Source of the DNA: Algoriphagus sp.
GTDB lineage: Bacteria > Bacteroidota > Bacteroidia > Cytophagales > Cyclobacteriaceae
Reading direction: 5' to 3'
NCBI GenBank assembly: GCA_029945945.1
Contig: JAQSDM010000005.1
Location: 829,343-893,342 of the forward strand
DNA: 64,000 nucleotides
The notes beneath the pieces were generated by a model that had not been told where the DNA came from, searched no databases, and saw nothing but the letters and a program-made list of their open reading frames with translations. Made by a program: the position numbers and the translations under genes. Each line of letters begins with the position of its first letter. Within the stretch, counting starts at the first letter, position 1. Positions 18,061 to 26,968 of this stretch are shown piece after piece.

Positions 18061-20727
18061 ATGAAAAAATCGGTACTCCTGATTGCTGTGCTGGGGATAA
18101 TGTGGAGCTGTACCAAAAAGGAAGTGGATCCTTTTGCAACCGTCAAACCGGACGAAAGTCGATTTACCAAAGTCACGCTTGTCGAAAAACTTAATGAACC
18201 CATGGAATTGGAGGTTCTCGATAATGGCGATGTTCTTTTTATTGAGCGAAGGGGGAAGCTTCGAAAGTTTGAAGCCGCCACCGGGGAAGTTCTCGAAATA
18301 GGGTCTTTGGATGTGTATGATCAGTCAGAGGACGGATTATTGGGTTTGGCAAAAGATCCTAAATTCATGGAGAACCAATGGATTTACCTCTATTATTCAC
18401 CACTCGGAGACAAACATATCAACCGCCTTTCGCGGTTTACGCTCGTGGATAATTTGCTGGATAAGACTTCCGAAAAGATCATGCTGGAGGTTCCGGTTTT
18501 TCACGGTTGCTGTCATTCCGGTGGATCGATTGAGTTTGATTCCAAAGGCAATCTCTTCCTGAGTTTGGGCGATGATACCACTCCTTTCGAATCTGATAAT
18601 TACAACCCGATAGACGAGCGCGCTGGTCGCCCGGCTAATGTTGATGCGCAAAAGACCTCTGCAAATTCCAACGATTTGAGAGGCGGAATCATCCGAATCA
18701 CACCTCAGCCCGACGGAACTTACACCATTCCCGAGGGAAATCTTTTTCCGCCAGGAACACCCAATACCCGCCCGGAACTCTATGTAAAAGGAAACAGAAA
18801 CCCGTTCAGGATTGCCGTGGATCAAAGAAATGGAAATCTTTTCTGGGGTGAAGTGGGGCCGGATGCATCCAAAGATAGCCTCAGAAGAGGACCAAAAGGT
18901 CACGATGAGTTTAATCTGGCGACAAAGCCGGGCTATTTTGGCTGGCCATATTTTGTCGGAAACAACAAGCCGTATTGGAAGTATAACTTCGAAAAGCAGG
19001 AAAGCTTGTATGAGTTTGATCCGGCTGCGCCAAAAAATACCTCGCCAAACAATACGGGAATTGAGATTTTGCCTCCGGCAACTCCGGCGCTGATCTGGTA
19101 TCCGTACGACGAATCGGTGGAGTTTCCGATGCTGGGAACGGGTGGCCGAAATGCCATGGCAGGACCGGTTTATTATCGGGAAGATTATGAGAAGTCCGAG
19201 GTTAGGTTTCCCGGATATTACGACGGGAAGGTTTTCTTCTACGACTGGATGCGCAACTGGATTTTCACTGTTTCCCTGACGGAAGATTACCAATACGACA
19301 CGATGGAGCGCTTCATGCCTTCGACAGTTTTTGACAAGCCGGTCGACATGCAGTTTGCAAAGGATGGCTCACTTTACATTCTGGAATACGGCACGTTTTG
19401 GAGTTCCCAAAATGATGACTCGGGTATTTACAGAATCGAATTTGCGCCGGGCAACAGAAAGCCAACCGTCAAAATCTCCGGAAATAAATTGGCCGGTGCA
19501 TCACCTTTGGAAGTGAAGTTTTCTTCCGCCGGAACGGTAGATGCCGATGCTGAAGATCAGCTGACCTTTAGTTGGGATTTTGGGGATGGATCTGAGAAAT
19601 CTACCGAACCCAATCCGACTCACCGCTTCGAAAAGTCAGGAAATCATAAAGTAACTCTTACCGTAACCGACAAAGCAGGTGCATCTGCCGCAGCTTCAAT
19701 CGAAGTAAAAGTTGGAAATGAACCTCCGGTGGTGTCGATTGACTGGTCTGGAAACAGGAGTTTTTACTTCGGAAAAGAGTCGATCAACTATGCGGTGAAA
19801 GTCTCAGACAAAGAAGACAGAGCGATTGCAGATGAAAAAGTCAATTTCTCAATCGACTATATGGAAGGTGGATTTGATCTGATTCAGGTTGGTCACCTGA
19901 AAGAAGAAGCGCTGAGTCCGGGAGAAACCTACATAAACCAAGCAGGTTGCAAAGCTTGTCATGCCATCGAGAAAGAATCCGTGGGGCCAAATTACACGGC
20001 AGTTTCGGAGAAGTACAAAGGACAAGCGGATGCCAAAGGATATCTGGTCAATAAAATCATCAATGGTGGAGGAGGAGTTTGGGGAGCCGAACGAATAATG
20101 CCGGGTCATCCTCAGTTGGAAGCTGCACAGGTGGAGATTATGGTGGACTTTATTTTGGGAATTGCCAATCCACAAGCCAAGGGAAGTTCGCTTCCACTCT
20201 CAGGAACTTATTCAGTTGATAAAACTGAGAATCAGGAAGGTTACTATTTGATTCAGGCTGATTATATGGATAAAGGCGGAAACGGAGTTGCCCCGATCAA
20301 AACTTCGGATCAAATCACGCTCAGAAATCCACTTGTCAGAGCATCTTCTGCAAACGACTTGAAAGATGCTGCCAAAGCAAACGGACCTCAATTCCAGTTT
20401 GTGGGATTCACGGCGAAAGATTCCTGGATAGTTTTCAGGGAACTTGATTTGACTCAGATAACCGAACTCGAGCTGGTTCTGAATCCCGGAAATACGAAAG
20501 GGAAGCTGGAAATCAGAACCGGAAGTCCCGACGGAATCTTGGTCGGTTCTTCTACTTCGCTCAGCAAAGATGACCGTCCGAAAGGGCAGGAAGAAGTCTG
20601 GTTTTCGGTGAAAGTTCCGATTCAGTCAACTGATGGAATTAAGGATGTTTATGTTGTCTTCCGTCCCGAATCAGAAGTTTCGATATGGAACAGATTCAAT
20701 CTGAACACGATTAGATTTAGCCGATAA
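18061..20727 (+). CDS. PQQ-type glucose/sorbosone dehydrogenase-like lipoprotein with PKD and cytochrome c domains
   Basis: 888 residues from the ATG at 18061 (the frame is open to a TTG at 18034). Lipobox Cys is about residue 17 (GIMWSC). Residues about 35-440 form a six-bladed propeller of the soluble aldose dehydrogenase type (DGLLGLAKDP, YYSPLGDKHINRLSRF, GGSIEFDSKGNLFLSLGDD, YVKGNRNPFRI). A PKD domain follows (FSWDFGDGS, about 467-555). A class I cytochrome c has CKACH with Cys630, Cys633 and His634 and the distal Met680 in RIMPGH. The last 150 residues look like a carbohydrate-binding beta-sandwich. It probably oxidises a sugar or cyclic alcohol outside the cytoplasmic membrane and hands electrons to its own haem. 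It ends before a perfect terminator. Confidence 0.85.
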   Translation: MKKSVLLIAVLGIMWSCTKKEVDPFATVKPDESRFTKVTLVEKLNEPMELEVLDNGDVLFIERRGKLRKFEAATGEVLEIGSLDVYDQSEDGLLGLAKDPKFMENQWIYLYYSPLGDKHINRLSRFTLVDNLLDKTSEKIMLEVPVFHGCCHSGGSIEFDSKGNLFLSLGDDTTPFESDNYNPIDERAGRPANVDAQKTSANSNDLRGGIIRITPQPDGTYTIPEGNLFPPGTPNTRPELYVKGNRNPFRIAVDQRNGNLFWGEVGPDASKDSLRRGPKGHDEFNLATKPGYFGWPYFVGNNKPYWKYNFEKQESLYEFDPAAPKNTSPNNTGIEILPPATPALIWYPYDESVEFPMLGTGGRNAMAGPVYYREDYEKSEVRFPGYYDGKVFFYDWMRNWIFTVSLTEDYQYDTMERFMPSTVFDKPVDMQFAKDGSLYILEYGTFWSSQNDDSGIYRIEFAPGNRKPTVKISGNKLAGASPLEVKFSSAGTVDADAEDQLTFSWDFGDGSEKSTEPNPTHRFEKSGNHKVTLTVTDKAGASAAASIEVKVGNEPPVVSIDWSGNRSFYFGKESINYAVKVSDKEDRAIADEKVNFSIDYMEGGFDLIQVGHLKEEALSPGETYINQAGCKACHAIEKESVGPNYTAVSEKYKGQADAKGYLVNKIINGGGGVWGAERIMPGHPQLEAAQVEIMVDFILGIANPQAKGSSLPLSGTYSVDKTENQEGYYLIQADYMDKGGNGVAPIKTSDQITLRNPLVRASSANDLKDAAKANGPQFQFVGFTAKDSWIVFRELDLTQITELELVLNPGNTKGKLEIRTGSPDGILVGSSTSLSKDDRPKGQEEVWFSVKVPIQSTDGIKDVYVVFRPESEVSIWNRFNLNTIRFSR

Positions 20728-20742
20728 AAGTTCTCAAAACTC

Positions 20743-20780
20743 AAAAAATCCCGAATCTGATCAGATTCGGGATTTTTTTT
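20743..20780. terminator. Intrinsic terminator, perfect palindrome
   Basis: AATCCCGAATCTGA followed directly by its complement, with A-run before and T8 after. It ends the dehydrogenase-like gene and separates it from the minus-strand cassette block. Confidence 0.9.
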
Positions 20781-20830
20781 GAAAGTCACTCAAATGTTCG
20801 CAATGGGTGAAGCAGAAAAATTCAAAGACC

Positions 20831-20865
20831 TGGCGAGTCCGTCTATTCGATTAGCGGTTAGGCAT
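20831..20865 (-). other. Partial attC-like site after the HHH gene
   Basis: On the minus strand the HHH gene ends GCC-TAA-CCGC. The stop codon lies inside GCCTAAC, an exact match to the integron R'' core RYYYAAC. The partner arm was not found before the terminator, so this site seems truncated. Confidence 0.4.
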
Positions 20866-21352
20866 TTTTATCTTTCTTGTTATACCCTACTATTTCAACC
20901 CATGATTTTTGGGGTCTGCTTTTTGGATAGCCGTTTTCATTCCGAAACTTTTTGCGTTCTTCCGTAAAGTCCCACCACGTTTTTTTCGTGTCGTGTGTGT
21001 TTGCAAAGTTTACTACTAATCTGAACTGGTCTTCAACACAAGGGTCTGTCTGATATCCTTTTTTTAGTTCGTATTCATCTGTCAGTTTTGCACCGTCTTT
21101 GTTTTTTAGTTCGTTTAGCGAATAGTAACCTAAAAACACAAGGTCTTCGGCAAATTTTATTCCGACAGAAGGAACAGTTTGAAATTCTCCTAAAGCATAA
21201 ATTTCTTTTGCTCGTTCGGCTGTAGCGTTGAGCAATACTTCTAATTCGTCTGTCGCAAAGTCAAGAATGTCTGTAATTTTGATTTTGTTCTTTCTCAAAA
21301 TTGCTTTTTCAACGTCTGTTAGCGGTAGTTTTATGTTTGTCTTACTTTTCAT
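20858..21352 (-). CDS. Helix-hairpin-helix protein, Cdd1 'pathogenicity locus' family
   Basis: 164 residues from the ATG at 21352 (a TTG 9 bp upstream is in frame). Helix-hairpin-helix segments lie at VPSVGIKFAEDLVFLGYYS (about 63-81) and ELKNKDGAKLTDEY. The C-terminal part TDPCVEDQFRLVVNFAN and TWWDFTEERK matches the signature of the Cdd1 family, small proteins of unknown function with a DNA-binding-like fold. The gene is AT-rich compared with its neighbours, and its stop codon overlaps an attC-like core. It is read as the first cassette of a small mobile cassette block. Confidence 0.75.
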   Translation of the reverse strand: MKSKTNIKLPLTDVEKAILRKNKIKITDILDFATDELEVLLNATAERAKEIYALGEFQTVPSVGIKFAEDLVFLGYYSLNELKNKDGAKLTDEYELKKGYQTDPCVEDQFRLVVNFANTHDTKKTWWDFTEERKKFRNENGYPKSRPQKSWVEIVGYNKKDKNA

Positions 21353-21493
21353 CTTTGGCAAATGTCAGCAAATAGGAGGTGTTGTTATTTTTCTTTTTAG
21401 TGCTGGTAATTCATTATGTGATATTCTAACTAACCATTCGTTGTCTTCACTTTTTTATTCTATCTGAAAAATTGCTGTATTTACCAATTACTT

Positions 21494-21617
21494 CTAACGT
21501 TTGTGCATATGACGTGGCGTTCTTGAAACCAGTCATTCTCCCACGTTGCTTTACGAAATTAGCAGTTTACACTTAATCGGCAAGTCTTCCCACGCCATGG
21601 CATATGCATTTTGTTAG
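21494..21617 (-). repeat. attC-like imperfect palindrome between cassette genes
   Basis: The arms pair CTAAC...TGCATATG...GGCG with CGCC...CATATGCA...GTTAG, with unpaired bases in the stem and a variable centre, over 124 bp. On the minus strand it follows the DUF6624 gene and ends in GCACAAACGTTAG, a 13-nt string also present in the second site (22627-22705). Structure and placement resemble an integron attC site. The core GTTAGAA departs from GTTRRRY at the last base. Confidence 0.6.
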
Positions 21618-21642
21618 CACCTGTACGCGTCCACCTCACTTT

Positions 21643-22575
21643 TTACTTTGGGAGATTTTTAAGCATAAACTGTTCGTACACATGAATTGGCATCATACCA
21701 ACTTCCATTCTTCGCCTGTCTAAATTTTCAACGTCCTCTGTGTCCGCTAATTCCACTTTTCTATTTACTGGGTCAACATTTTTAAATTGAGTCCCGTAAA
21801 GTTGCTTTTCACCACTATTAATCCTTATCCTATCGTACAAGTACGCATAACTTTGTCCGTCCATATCACCTTGCTTGACTGCTTTCTCGATATTTGTAAG
21901 CTGCTCTTTTTGCCATTCTGTATCCCCGTCTGAATGCTGAATTATAAGGAATATTCCCTGCATAGCATCTTTCCCAACTAACTGTCTTGTAGGAAATCCA
22001 AACTCTCTAATAATCTCTTTAAGTCTATCTCTATTCATTTTGTCGACACTAACTGCGTCCGCCTTAGTTAATTCGTATTCATCTAACTTATACTTACTGA
22101 TTATTTCATTCAATATATTACCTCTTACAGATTGGTCATTGATATACATTTTAATAAGTTCGATTTGAAGTGCTTTATTTCCAACATTCTCGTCCTTCGT
22201 TATTGATTTGCATATCTGGATGTCTGTCAGCTTTTTGGTGAATAGTTCTTTACTGCAAATTTCCTCAAGTGTCCGTTGGTCTTGTTTACTTAGAACACTT
22301 ATAATTTTTTCCTTCTTGTCAAGTTCAGACAATATATCTAGTCCAGTTACAAGAAACTTGGTTTCAATAAATCCATTCATTTTCAAAAGAGAGTCAAATT
22401 GCTGTTCCCCTAATTGATAATTCTTGTCCCAGGAAGAACTAATTAATCTCCATCCAAGTTTCCATTTCTCTATTTCAGAAGAGTCCGTGGTTTCAGTACT
22501 ATTTGTCCAACTGCATGAAACTATTGATGTACTTATCACTATTGAAATAAAAAGAAGTCTAAGTTTATAATACAT
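21643..22575 (-). CDS. DUF6624-like lipoprotein
   Basis: 310 residues from the ATG at 22575; a GTG 9 bp upstream is in frame. Signal peptide with lipobox Cys in STSIVSCSW. The C-terminal half carries DGQSYAYLYDRIRINSGEKQ and LYGTQF, which I recognise as DUF6624-type motifs; no function is known. It is AT-rich in base and codon use compared with the flanking genes. An attC-like palindrome lies 25 bp beyond its stop and another about 50 bp before its start, so it is the middle member of a cassette-like block. Likely membrane-anchored in the periplasm. Confidence 0.65.
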   Translation of the reverse strand: MYYKLRLLFISIVISTSIVSCSWTNSTETTDSSEIEKWKLGWRLISSSWDKNYQLGEQQFDSLLKMNGFIETKFLVTGLDILSELDKKEKIISVLSKQDQRTLEEICSKELFTKKLTDIQICKSITKDENVGNKALQIELIKMYINDQSVRGNILNEIISKYKLDEYELTKADAVSVDKMNRDRLKEIIREFGFPTRQLVGKDAMQGIFLIIQHSDGDTEWQKEQLTNIEKAVKQGDMDGQSYAYLYDRIRINSGEKQLYGTQFKNVDPVNRKVELADTEDVENLDRRRMEVGMMPIHVYEQFMLKNLPK

Positions 22576-22626
22576 GTGTTTCACTTGTCTGATTAGTTGG
22601 GTTACACTTTCTTGAGCGTATTGGTG

Positions 22627-22705
22627 CTAACGTTTGTGCTTCCGAAACTCTTTCGCAATGCATCCAAATAGGCATGCCTTACAAAAGAGTTTTATTTGAA
22701 TTAAC
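22627..22705 (-). repeat. Second attC-like imperfect palindrome
   Basis: CTAACGTTTGTGC at the left end matches the first site. The inner stem pairs AAACTCTTT (22645-22653) with AAAGAGTTT (22684-22692) and continues imperfectly towards a GCATGC-containing loop. The right end is GAATTAAC, a weak core. It follows the 39-codon fragment on the minus strand. Confidence 0.5.
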
Positions 22706-22820
22706 TTTTTTTATCCCACTCAAACTGATCAAAGAAAGCTTCTGAATTGGTCAGACCTTTTGTGATTCCCTGGAAAATCAACCAATAGATTTCAGAAACA
22801 TATATCTTACTACCTGTCAC
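22701..22820 (-). pseudogene. 39-codon coding remnant, cassette-like
   Basis: The minus strand encodes 39 codons from a GTG at 22820 to the TAA at 22701, with a protein-like composition (SEIYWLIFQGITKGLTN, FFDQFEWDKK). A TAG stop lies directly upstream. It is too short for a recognised family and looks like the C-terminal end of a longer gene. It occupies the same position relative to an attC-like site as the two intact cassette genes. The rest of the 400-bp gap before 22976 shows nothing else I can support. Confidence 0.4.
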
Positions 22821-22975
22821 CTAAAAGTTTTTGAATAAACACAATTCTTTCCTTTCTTCCAAAATCATAGAAGCAGTTTCCTGGAAATAAAAACTTGAAA
22901 TCACTGCTCCCGGAAATCAAGTTTTTGGCATCTTTTTACCAATTTTAGAAATCGCTTTTATCCCTAAACAATCCA

Positions 22976-24133
22976 ATGCTCACTTCTCAGAAACACCTCT
23001 TCTCTCTCGATCCCGGGATCACTTACCTGAACAATGCCTACCGAGGACCGATGCTCAAGTCTTCCGAAGAAGCGGCAATTCAGGACCTGATAAAAATGAG
23101 AAGTCCTCATCAACTCAAGCCTGAGGACTTTTTTTCCGGGGTGGAAGTGGTTAAAGCGCTTTTTGCAAAACTGGTGAAATGCACTCCGCCACAAGTCGCC
23201 GTAATTCCATCAACTTCTTATGGTTTTGCCTGCGTGCTGAACAACTGGAATCCGGGCAAAGGAAAAAAAGCGATTACGGTCACGGATGAGTTCCCGAGTG
23301 GATATTTTTCCCTGAAAAGATGGGCGGATGAGAACGATGCGCTACTGGTTTCCGTCGGTCCGGGAACGAATAAGGAGGAAATCGGAAAAAGCTGGAATGA
23401 AAGAATTCTGGATGAAATCGATCAGAATACCGGAGTGGTTCTGATTTCCAGTGTCCATTGGATGAATGGAGTCAAGTTTGATTTAAAGCAAATCGGAAAG
23501 CGCTGCAGGGAAGTGGACGCCTGTTTTATAGTGGATGGGACGCAATCTGTTGGTGCTTTGCCGATTGATGTGGCCGATTGCCAGATCGATGCCCTGATTT
23601 GTTCTACGTACAAATGGCTTTTGGGTCCTTACTCGATGGCAATGGCCTATTTCAGCGAGCGATTCAATGCTGGAAAACCCCTTGAAGAATCCTGGATGAA
23701 TCGAACAAATTCCCAAAATTTCTCAGATTTGACAAACTATCAGCCTGAGTTTCTTCCCGGTGCCAACCGATATAGTGTGGGGGAAACAAGTCATTTTATC
23801 CTGTTGCCGATTCTTGAAAAAGCGCTGGTTCAGCTGCTGGATTGGAATCCGGAGCGAATTCAGGAGTATGCGGGTGAGCTTAAAAAATCCTTGGTAAGCT
23901 ACCAGAACGAGAAGAATTTGCGGTTGGAAGGAAATGAGTTTTCGGCTAATCATCTGTTTTCCCTTCCTCTGCAGTCTGGACAGGATTTGAATCAGGTCAA
24001 AAGCTTGCTGGAAAAAGAAAGGATTTCGGTATCCGTCCGCGGTGCGTCACTTAGGGTTTCAATCAATGTTTTTAATGAGCAACGAGATATAGACCAATTG
24101 ATCGGAGCTCTGGATTCTTTGCCCAACAGGTAA
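22976..24133 (+). CDS. Class V aminotransferase (PLP-dependent, NifS/isopenicillin-N epimerase-like)
   Basis: 385 residues of fold type I. The PLP lysine is Lys213 in STYKWLLGP. Asp187 (IVDGTQSVGALPID) would hold the pyridine nitrogen and His161 (SSVHWMNG) stacks over the ring. The N-terminal YLNNAYRGPM is the usual opening of this branch. It lacks the active-site cysteine loop of a clear cysteine desulfurase, so lyase, epimerase or kynureninase-like reactions are possible. It is cytoplasmic and a single gene. A weak A/T-rich hairpin follows at 24160-24200. Confidence 0.8.
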   Translation: MLTSQKHLFSLDPGITYLNNAYRGPMLKSSEEAAIQDLIKMRSPHQLKPEDFFSGVEVVKALFAKLVKCTPPQVAVIPSTSYGFACVLNNWNPGKGKKAITVTDEFPSGYFSLKRWADENDALLVSVGPGTNKEEIGKSWNERILDEIDQNTGVVLISSVHWMNGVKFDLKQIGKRCREVDACFIVDGTQSVGALPIDVADCQIDALICSTYKWLLGPYSMAMAYFSERFNAGKPLEESWMNRTNSQNFSDLTNYQPEFLPGANRYSVGETSHFILLPILEKALVQLLDWNPERIQEYAGELKKSLVSYQNEKNLRLEGNEFSANHLFSLPLQSGQDLNQVKSLLEKERISVSVRGASLRVSINVFNEQRDIDQLIGALDSLPNR

Positions 24134-24297
24134 GATTAAAACTGAACCCTCGCTCAGAAATCAAAAAATCTAAGGAGGATTTGCTGTGACTTTTTTTGAT
24201 GATCAAAATCACTTAGGCGTTTGATGTTTTTCTCCTTTTTTTAAATGTAATTAATTGAAATTAAGCTGGTAAATAAATTTTTAAACCTCTTAACGCC

Positions 24298-24756
24298 ATG
24301 AAAACTATCCAATTTTTACCTAAAATCTTACTGCTCTTTGCAATCCTGATAGGAGGAATTGCATGTACCAACGGAAATGCAGAAGATGAAGAATCAATGA
24401 GTCAGATTAATGATGATATGACTCAGGGTGTTTGGATAATTTCCAAATTTGAAGATTCAGGTAAGGATGAAACCTCAGATTTTCAGGGGTATGATTTTAC
24501 CTTTTCCACCACAGGAACTCTCACTGCCACTAAAGGAACAACGACCTATGTTGGATCCTGGTCAGTCACCGATTTTGATGTTGATGAGGACAATCCCGGC
24601 GATTTGGACTTCAATATTTTCTTTGATCTCAGCAATCAATTCGAAGATCTGAATGAAGATTGGGATATCAATTCTCACACATCAACCAAAATAGAATTGT
24701 TTGACACAGGCGGTGATGATGAAGATTCGGACTTCTTGACTTTTCAGAGAAAGTAA
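24298..24756 (+). CDS. Small secreted lipoprotein of unknown function (lipocalin-like size)
   Basis: 152 residues. Signal peptide with lipobox Cys in GGIACTNG (about 23). The mature part is acidic and starts with TQGVWIISKFEDSGKDET, followed by YDFTFSTTGTLTAT and GSWSVTD, a pattern of short beta strands like the META/lipocalin-like lipoproteins common in Bacteroidota. Function is not known. It stands alone between the aminotransferase and a minus-strand helical protein. Confidence 0.7.
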   Translation: MKTIQFLPKILLLFAILIGGIACTNGNAEDEESMSQINDDMTQGVWIISKFEDSGKDETSDFQGYDFTFSTTGTLTATKGTTTYVGSWSVTDFDVDEDNPGDLDFNIFFDLSNQFEDLNEDWDINSHTSTKIELFDTGGDDEDSDFLTFQRK

Positions 24757-24991
24757 AACTGACCGCTTTCTGAAACTCAATAAAAAGCGATTCTTCCATC
24801 AGGAACAACGTCAATTGATTCCCAGTCGGAAGCTAGAATTGACTTTGTTAAAATGTGAGGATCAGGCTTCAATTCCCGGACTTGTTTCAAAAGTTTTGAA
24901 GAGGGCTATCCTAAAAGGAGATAATCTGAGACTGTCGGATATGGAGAAAATTCCTCTCAGAATTCAGGACTCCATTTCAATTTGAAGTGAT

Positions 24992-25507
24992 TTATTGGAT
25001 CAATTTGGCGAAAAAGGACTGCAAACGAATCGATTCATCATCGTCTACTTTTTTGTCTTCCAATACCTCTGAAATCAGCTCAAACATTTCATCAAAAGGT
25101 GCAGAATTTTTCAGATGATCATTTTTCTCAAGCCAAAGATTGAGTTTATAGATTTCGTAGGTATTGATATCTCCGCTCGCTAAAATGCCTTTAAAAATTC
25201 CGTTTAAGAAATACAGATTGGGCTCTTCTTCAAGTTTTGCTCCCGTCTCCTCGAGAAAATTATTGATGATTTGCTTCAATTCCTGGATTTCCTCAGCATT
25301 TACCCTTCCGTCGTCAATGATTGGTTTTACCTGGCTGTGAAGTTTCTGAAATGCCTCCATTTCGCAGAGTGGCTCATGTTCATGACACCAACTTTTTAAT
25401 GCATGCAACTCATTTCTACCGACTACTCCATCAAGGGAAATGCCGTAGATTAAACCTGCCAATTGAAAAGCAGCTTTCTTTATCTCAAAAATAGTTGGGT
25501 TGTTCAT
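24992..25507 (-). CDS. TerB-like helical protein with internal duplication
   Basis: 171 residues, all helical, no signal peptide. Two similar halves can be read: LIYGISLDGVVGRNELHALKSW near residue 18 and IFKGILASGDINTYEIYKLNLW near residue 104, each followed by an acidic DDGRVNAEEI or DDDESIRLQ helix. This EF-hand-like spacing of acidic residues is typical of TerB-like domains, proposed to bind metal or act at the membrane in stress responses. It lies 108 bp downstream of the sensor kinase gene on the same strand and could be the last gene of that unit, but no link is proven. Confidence 0.6.
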   Translation of the reverse strand: MNNPTIFEIKKAAFQLAGLIYGISLDGVVGRNELHALKSWCHEHEPLCEMEAFQKLHSQVKPIIDDGRVNAEEIQELKQIINNFLEETGAKLEEEPNLYFLNGIFKGILASGDINTYEIYKLNLWLEKNDHLKNSAPFDEMFELISEVLEDKKVDDDESIRLQSFFAKLIQ

Positions 25508-25615
25508 AGACTTTTTTTCTAAAAATTTACAACCTATCCTTCACAATTTCCTGATCGGCCCAGTTTAATTTTTTAATAAATGACTGGCCAATCAAAAAAA
25601 ACGGAATCACTCCAC

Positions 25616-26968
25616 TCACCTGAAACTCAGGGTAAAAACCGTTTTTTCATTGGGAGTAGAAGTCACTTGCAAACTGCCCCGATGGAGGTTCATAATCTGT
25701 CGGGAGATCGCGAGACCGATCCCCGAACCGGTCTTTTTGGTGGAATAAAAAGGAACGAAAATCCTCTCAAGTGCTTCTGGAATAATCCCGGGCCCATGAT
25801 CCTCTACCTGTAGAAAAGTGCCCGAATCTCCCTGAGTGAATCCTTTCAGGCAAATAACACGGTCTGCCTGTGATTGAAGAGATTCAGAAGCATTTTTCAC
25901 CAGATTGATCAGGATCATCGTGATCTGATCGGCATCGCAGAGGATCGCCAGGTCTTCCGGAATGACGTCGGTCTTTACCTGAACCTGAGCATTTCGCAGA
26001 TCTTCTTTCATCAGGGTCAGGACATTTTCAAAAAGTGTCTTGACCTGGATCAGTTCTTTTTTTGGTTCAGGAATATTGGTATAATCCCGGTATGCATTCA
26101 CAAAACCAACAAGCCCACGGCTTCGGTTTGCGATCGTTTCCAGACCTTCCTGAATATCCTGATATCCGTCGCGCTTGATCAAAAAACCTTCTTGCTGCAC
26201 GTAGCTGTCCTCATCCAGGATCGTTCGGAGCGAGTCTACCAAACTTGAAATCGGAGTGATCGAATTCATGATTTCATGCCTGAGTACTTTGGTCAGGTTT
26301 TGCCAGGCTTCCAGTTCGTTGGATTGGAGTTCGGCGTTGATGTTTTGGAGCGAAAGTAACGTCCAGCTTTGGCCACCCATTTTCAGAGAAGTGGATTGAA
26401 TGATGAGGTGGAGGTTGGGATTTACTTTGAAAGAAATCCGCTGACCGGGCTTCATTTCCCTCACTTCTTTCAAAAGTTTGGGAGAAAGCTTTCCCAAATC
26501 CGAGATCAACCGGAACTGAGGGATTTGGAGCAGATGCTTCGCCGCATTATTGATCACGCCGATTTGTCCGGAGGAATTGAAAGAAATAATGCCTGTATTG
26601 ATGTGCTGAATGATTACCTGCAGGAAAAGCATTTGTTCCTCCTTTTCCGCGCGGGTTTGTTTGAAGACATTCATCACCTCGTTAAAGGCTTTGTTGACTT
26701 CTTTAAAAGATCCTCCCATTCCGCTGTCGGAAATGAAACTGCTTGAAAAATCGGTAAACCGGATGGAATCCAGAAATCGGGCTAGTTTCTGATTGATGGA
26801 ATTCACGTAGTTGATCATCTCGATCATTTGGAATATCACAATCAAACCCAGAATAAACGGAGCAAGCAAAAGATTTTGAGTGTAGTAAAGCCAAACTCCG
26901 AGGAAAAGGACCAGCGTGATCAGAATTACCCGGATTGTAATTCCTATAAAAAACCTCCTATAGACCAT
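25616..26968 (-). CDS. Intramembrane-type sensor histidine kinase (NtrB-like), partner of the sigma-54 regulator
   Basis: 450 residues. Two N-terminal membrane helices (about 10-29 and 33-52) are joined by a loop of only a few residues, so there is no periplasmic sensor domain. A PAS-like segment (about 110-205) comes next, then the dimerisation/phosphoacceptor helix VLRHEIMNSITPI with His231, and the ATPase domain with NLVKNASESL, VEDHGPGI and GSGIGLAISRQI. It should phosphorylate the NtrC-type protein encoded just upstream, whose stop overlaps this start by 11 bp. Kinases built this way often sense membrane or transporter state rather than a soluble ligand, which fits the adjacent exporter array. 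Confidence 0.9.
   Translation of the reverse strand: MVYRRFFIGITIRVILITLVLFLGVWLYYTQNLLLAPFILGLIVIFQMIEMINYVNSINQKLARFLDSIRFTDFSSSFISDSGMGGSFKEVNKAFNEVMNVFKQTRAEKEEQMLFLQVIIQHINTGIISFNSSGQIGVINNAAKHLLQIPQFRLISDLGKLSPKLLKEVREMKPGQRISFKVNPNLHLIIQSTSLKMGGQSWTLLSLQNINAELQSNELEAWQNLTKVLRHEIMNSITPISSLVDSLRTILDEDSYVQQEGFLIKRDGYQDIQEGLETIANRSRGLVGFVNAYRDYTNIPEPKKELIQVKTLFENVLTLMKEDLRNAQVQVKTDVIPEDLAILCDADQITMILINLVKNASESLQSQADRVICLKGFTQGDSGTFLQVEDHGPGIIPEALERIFVPFYSTKKTGSGIGLAISRQIMNLHRGSLQVTSTPNEKTVFTLSFR

Noticed and set aside
18397..19293. 298-codon minus-strand frame inside the sugar dehydrogenase-like gene
   Set aside because: Antisense shadow; the plus-strand product has clear domains in order.
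24160..24200. A/T-rich inverted repeat after the aminotransferase as a terminator
   Set aside because: Stem is made only of A-T pairs (ATCAAAAAA/TTTTTTTGAT) without a G/C core, so support is too weak to list.
24757..24984. Open stretch after the small lipoprotein that seemed to encode a hydrophilic tail
   Set aside because: On careful frame counting no single frame stays open with a start codon; stops fall at 24760, 24781 and 24856 in frame 1. Treated as non-coding.
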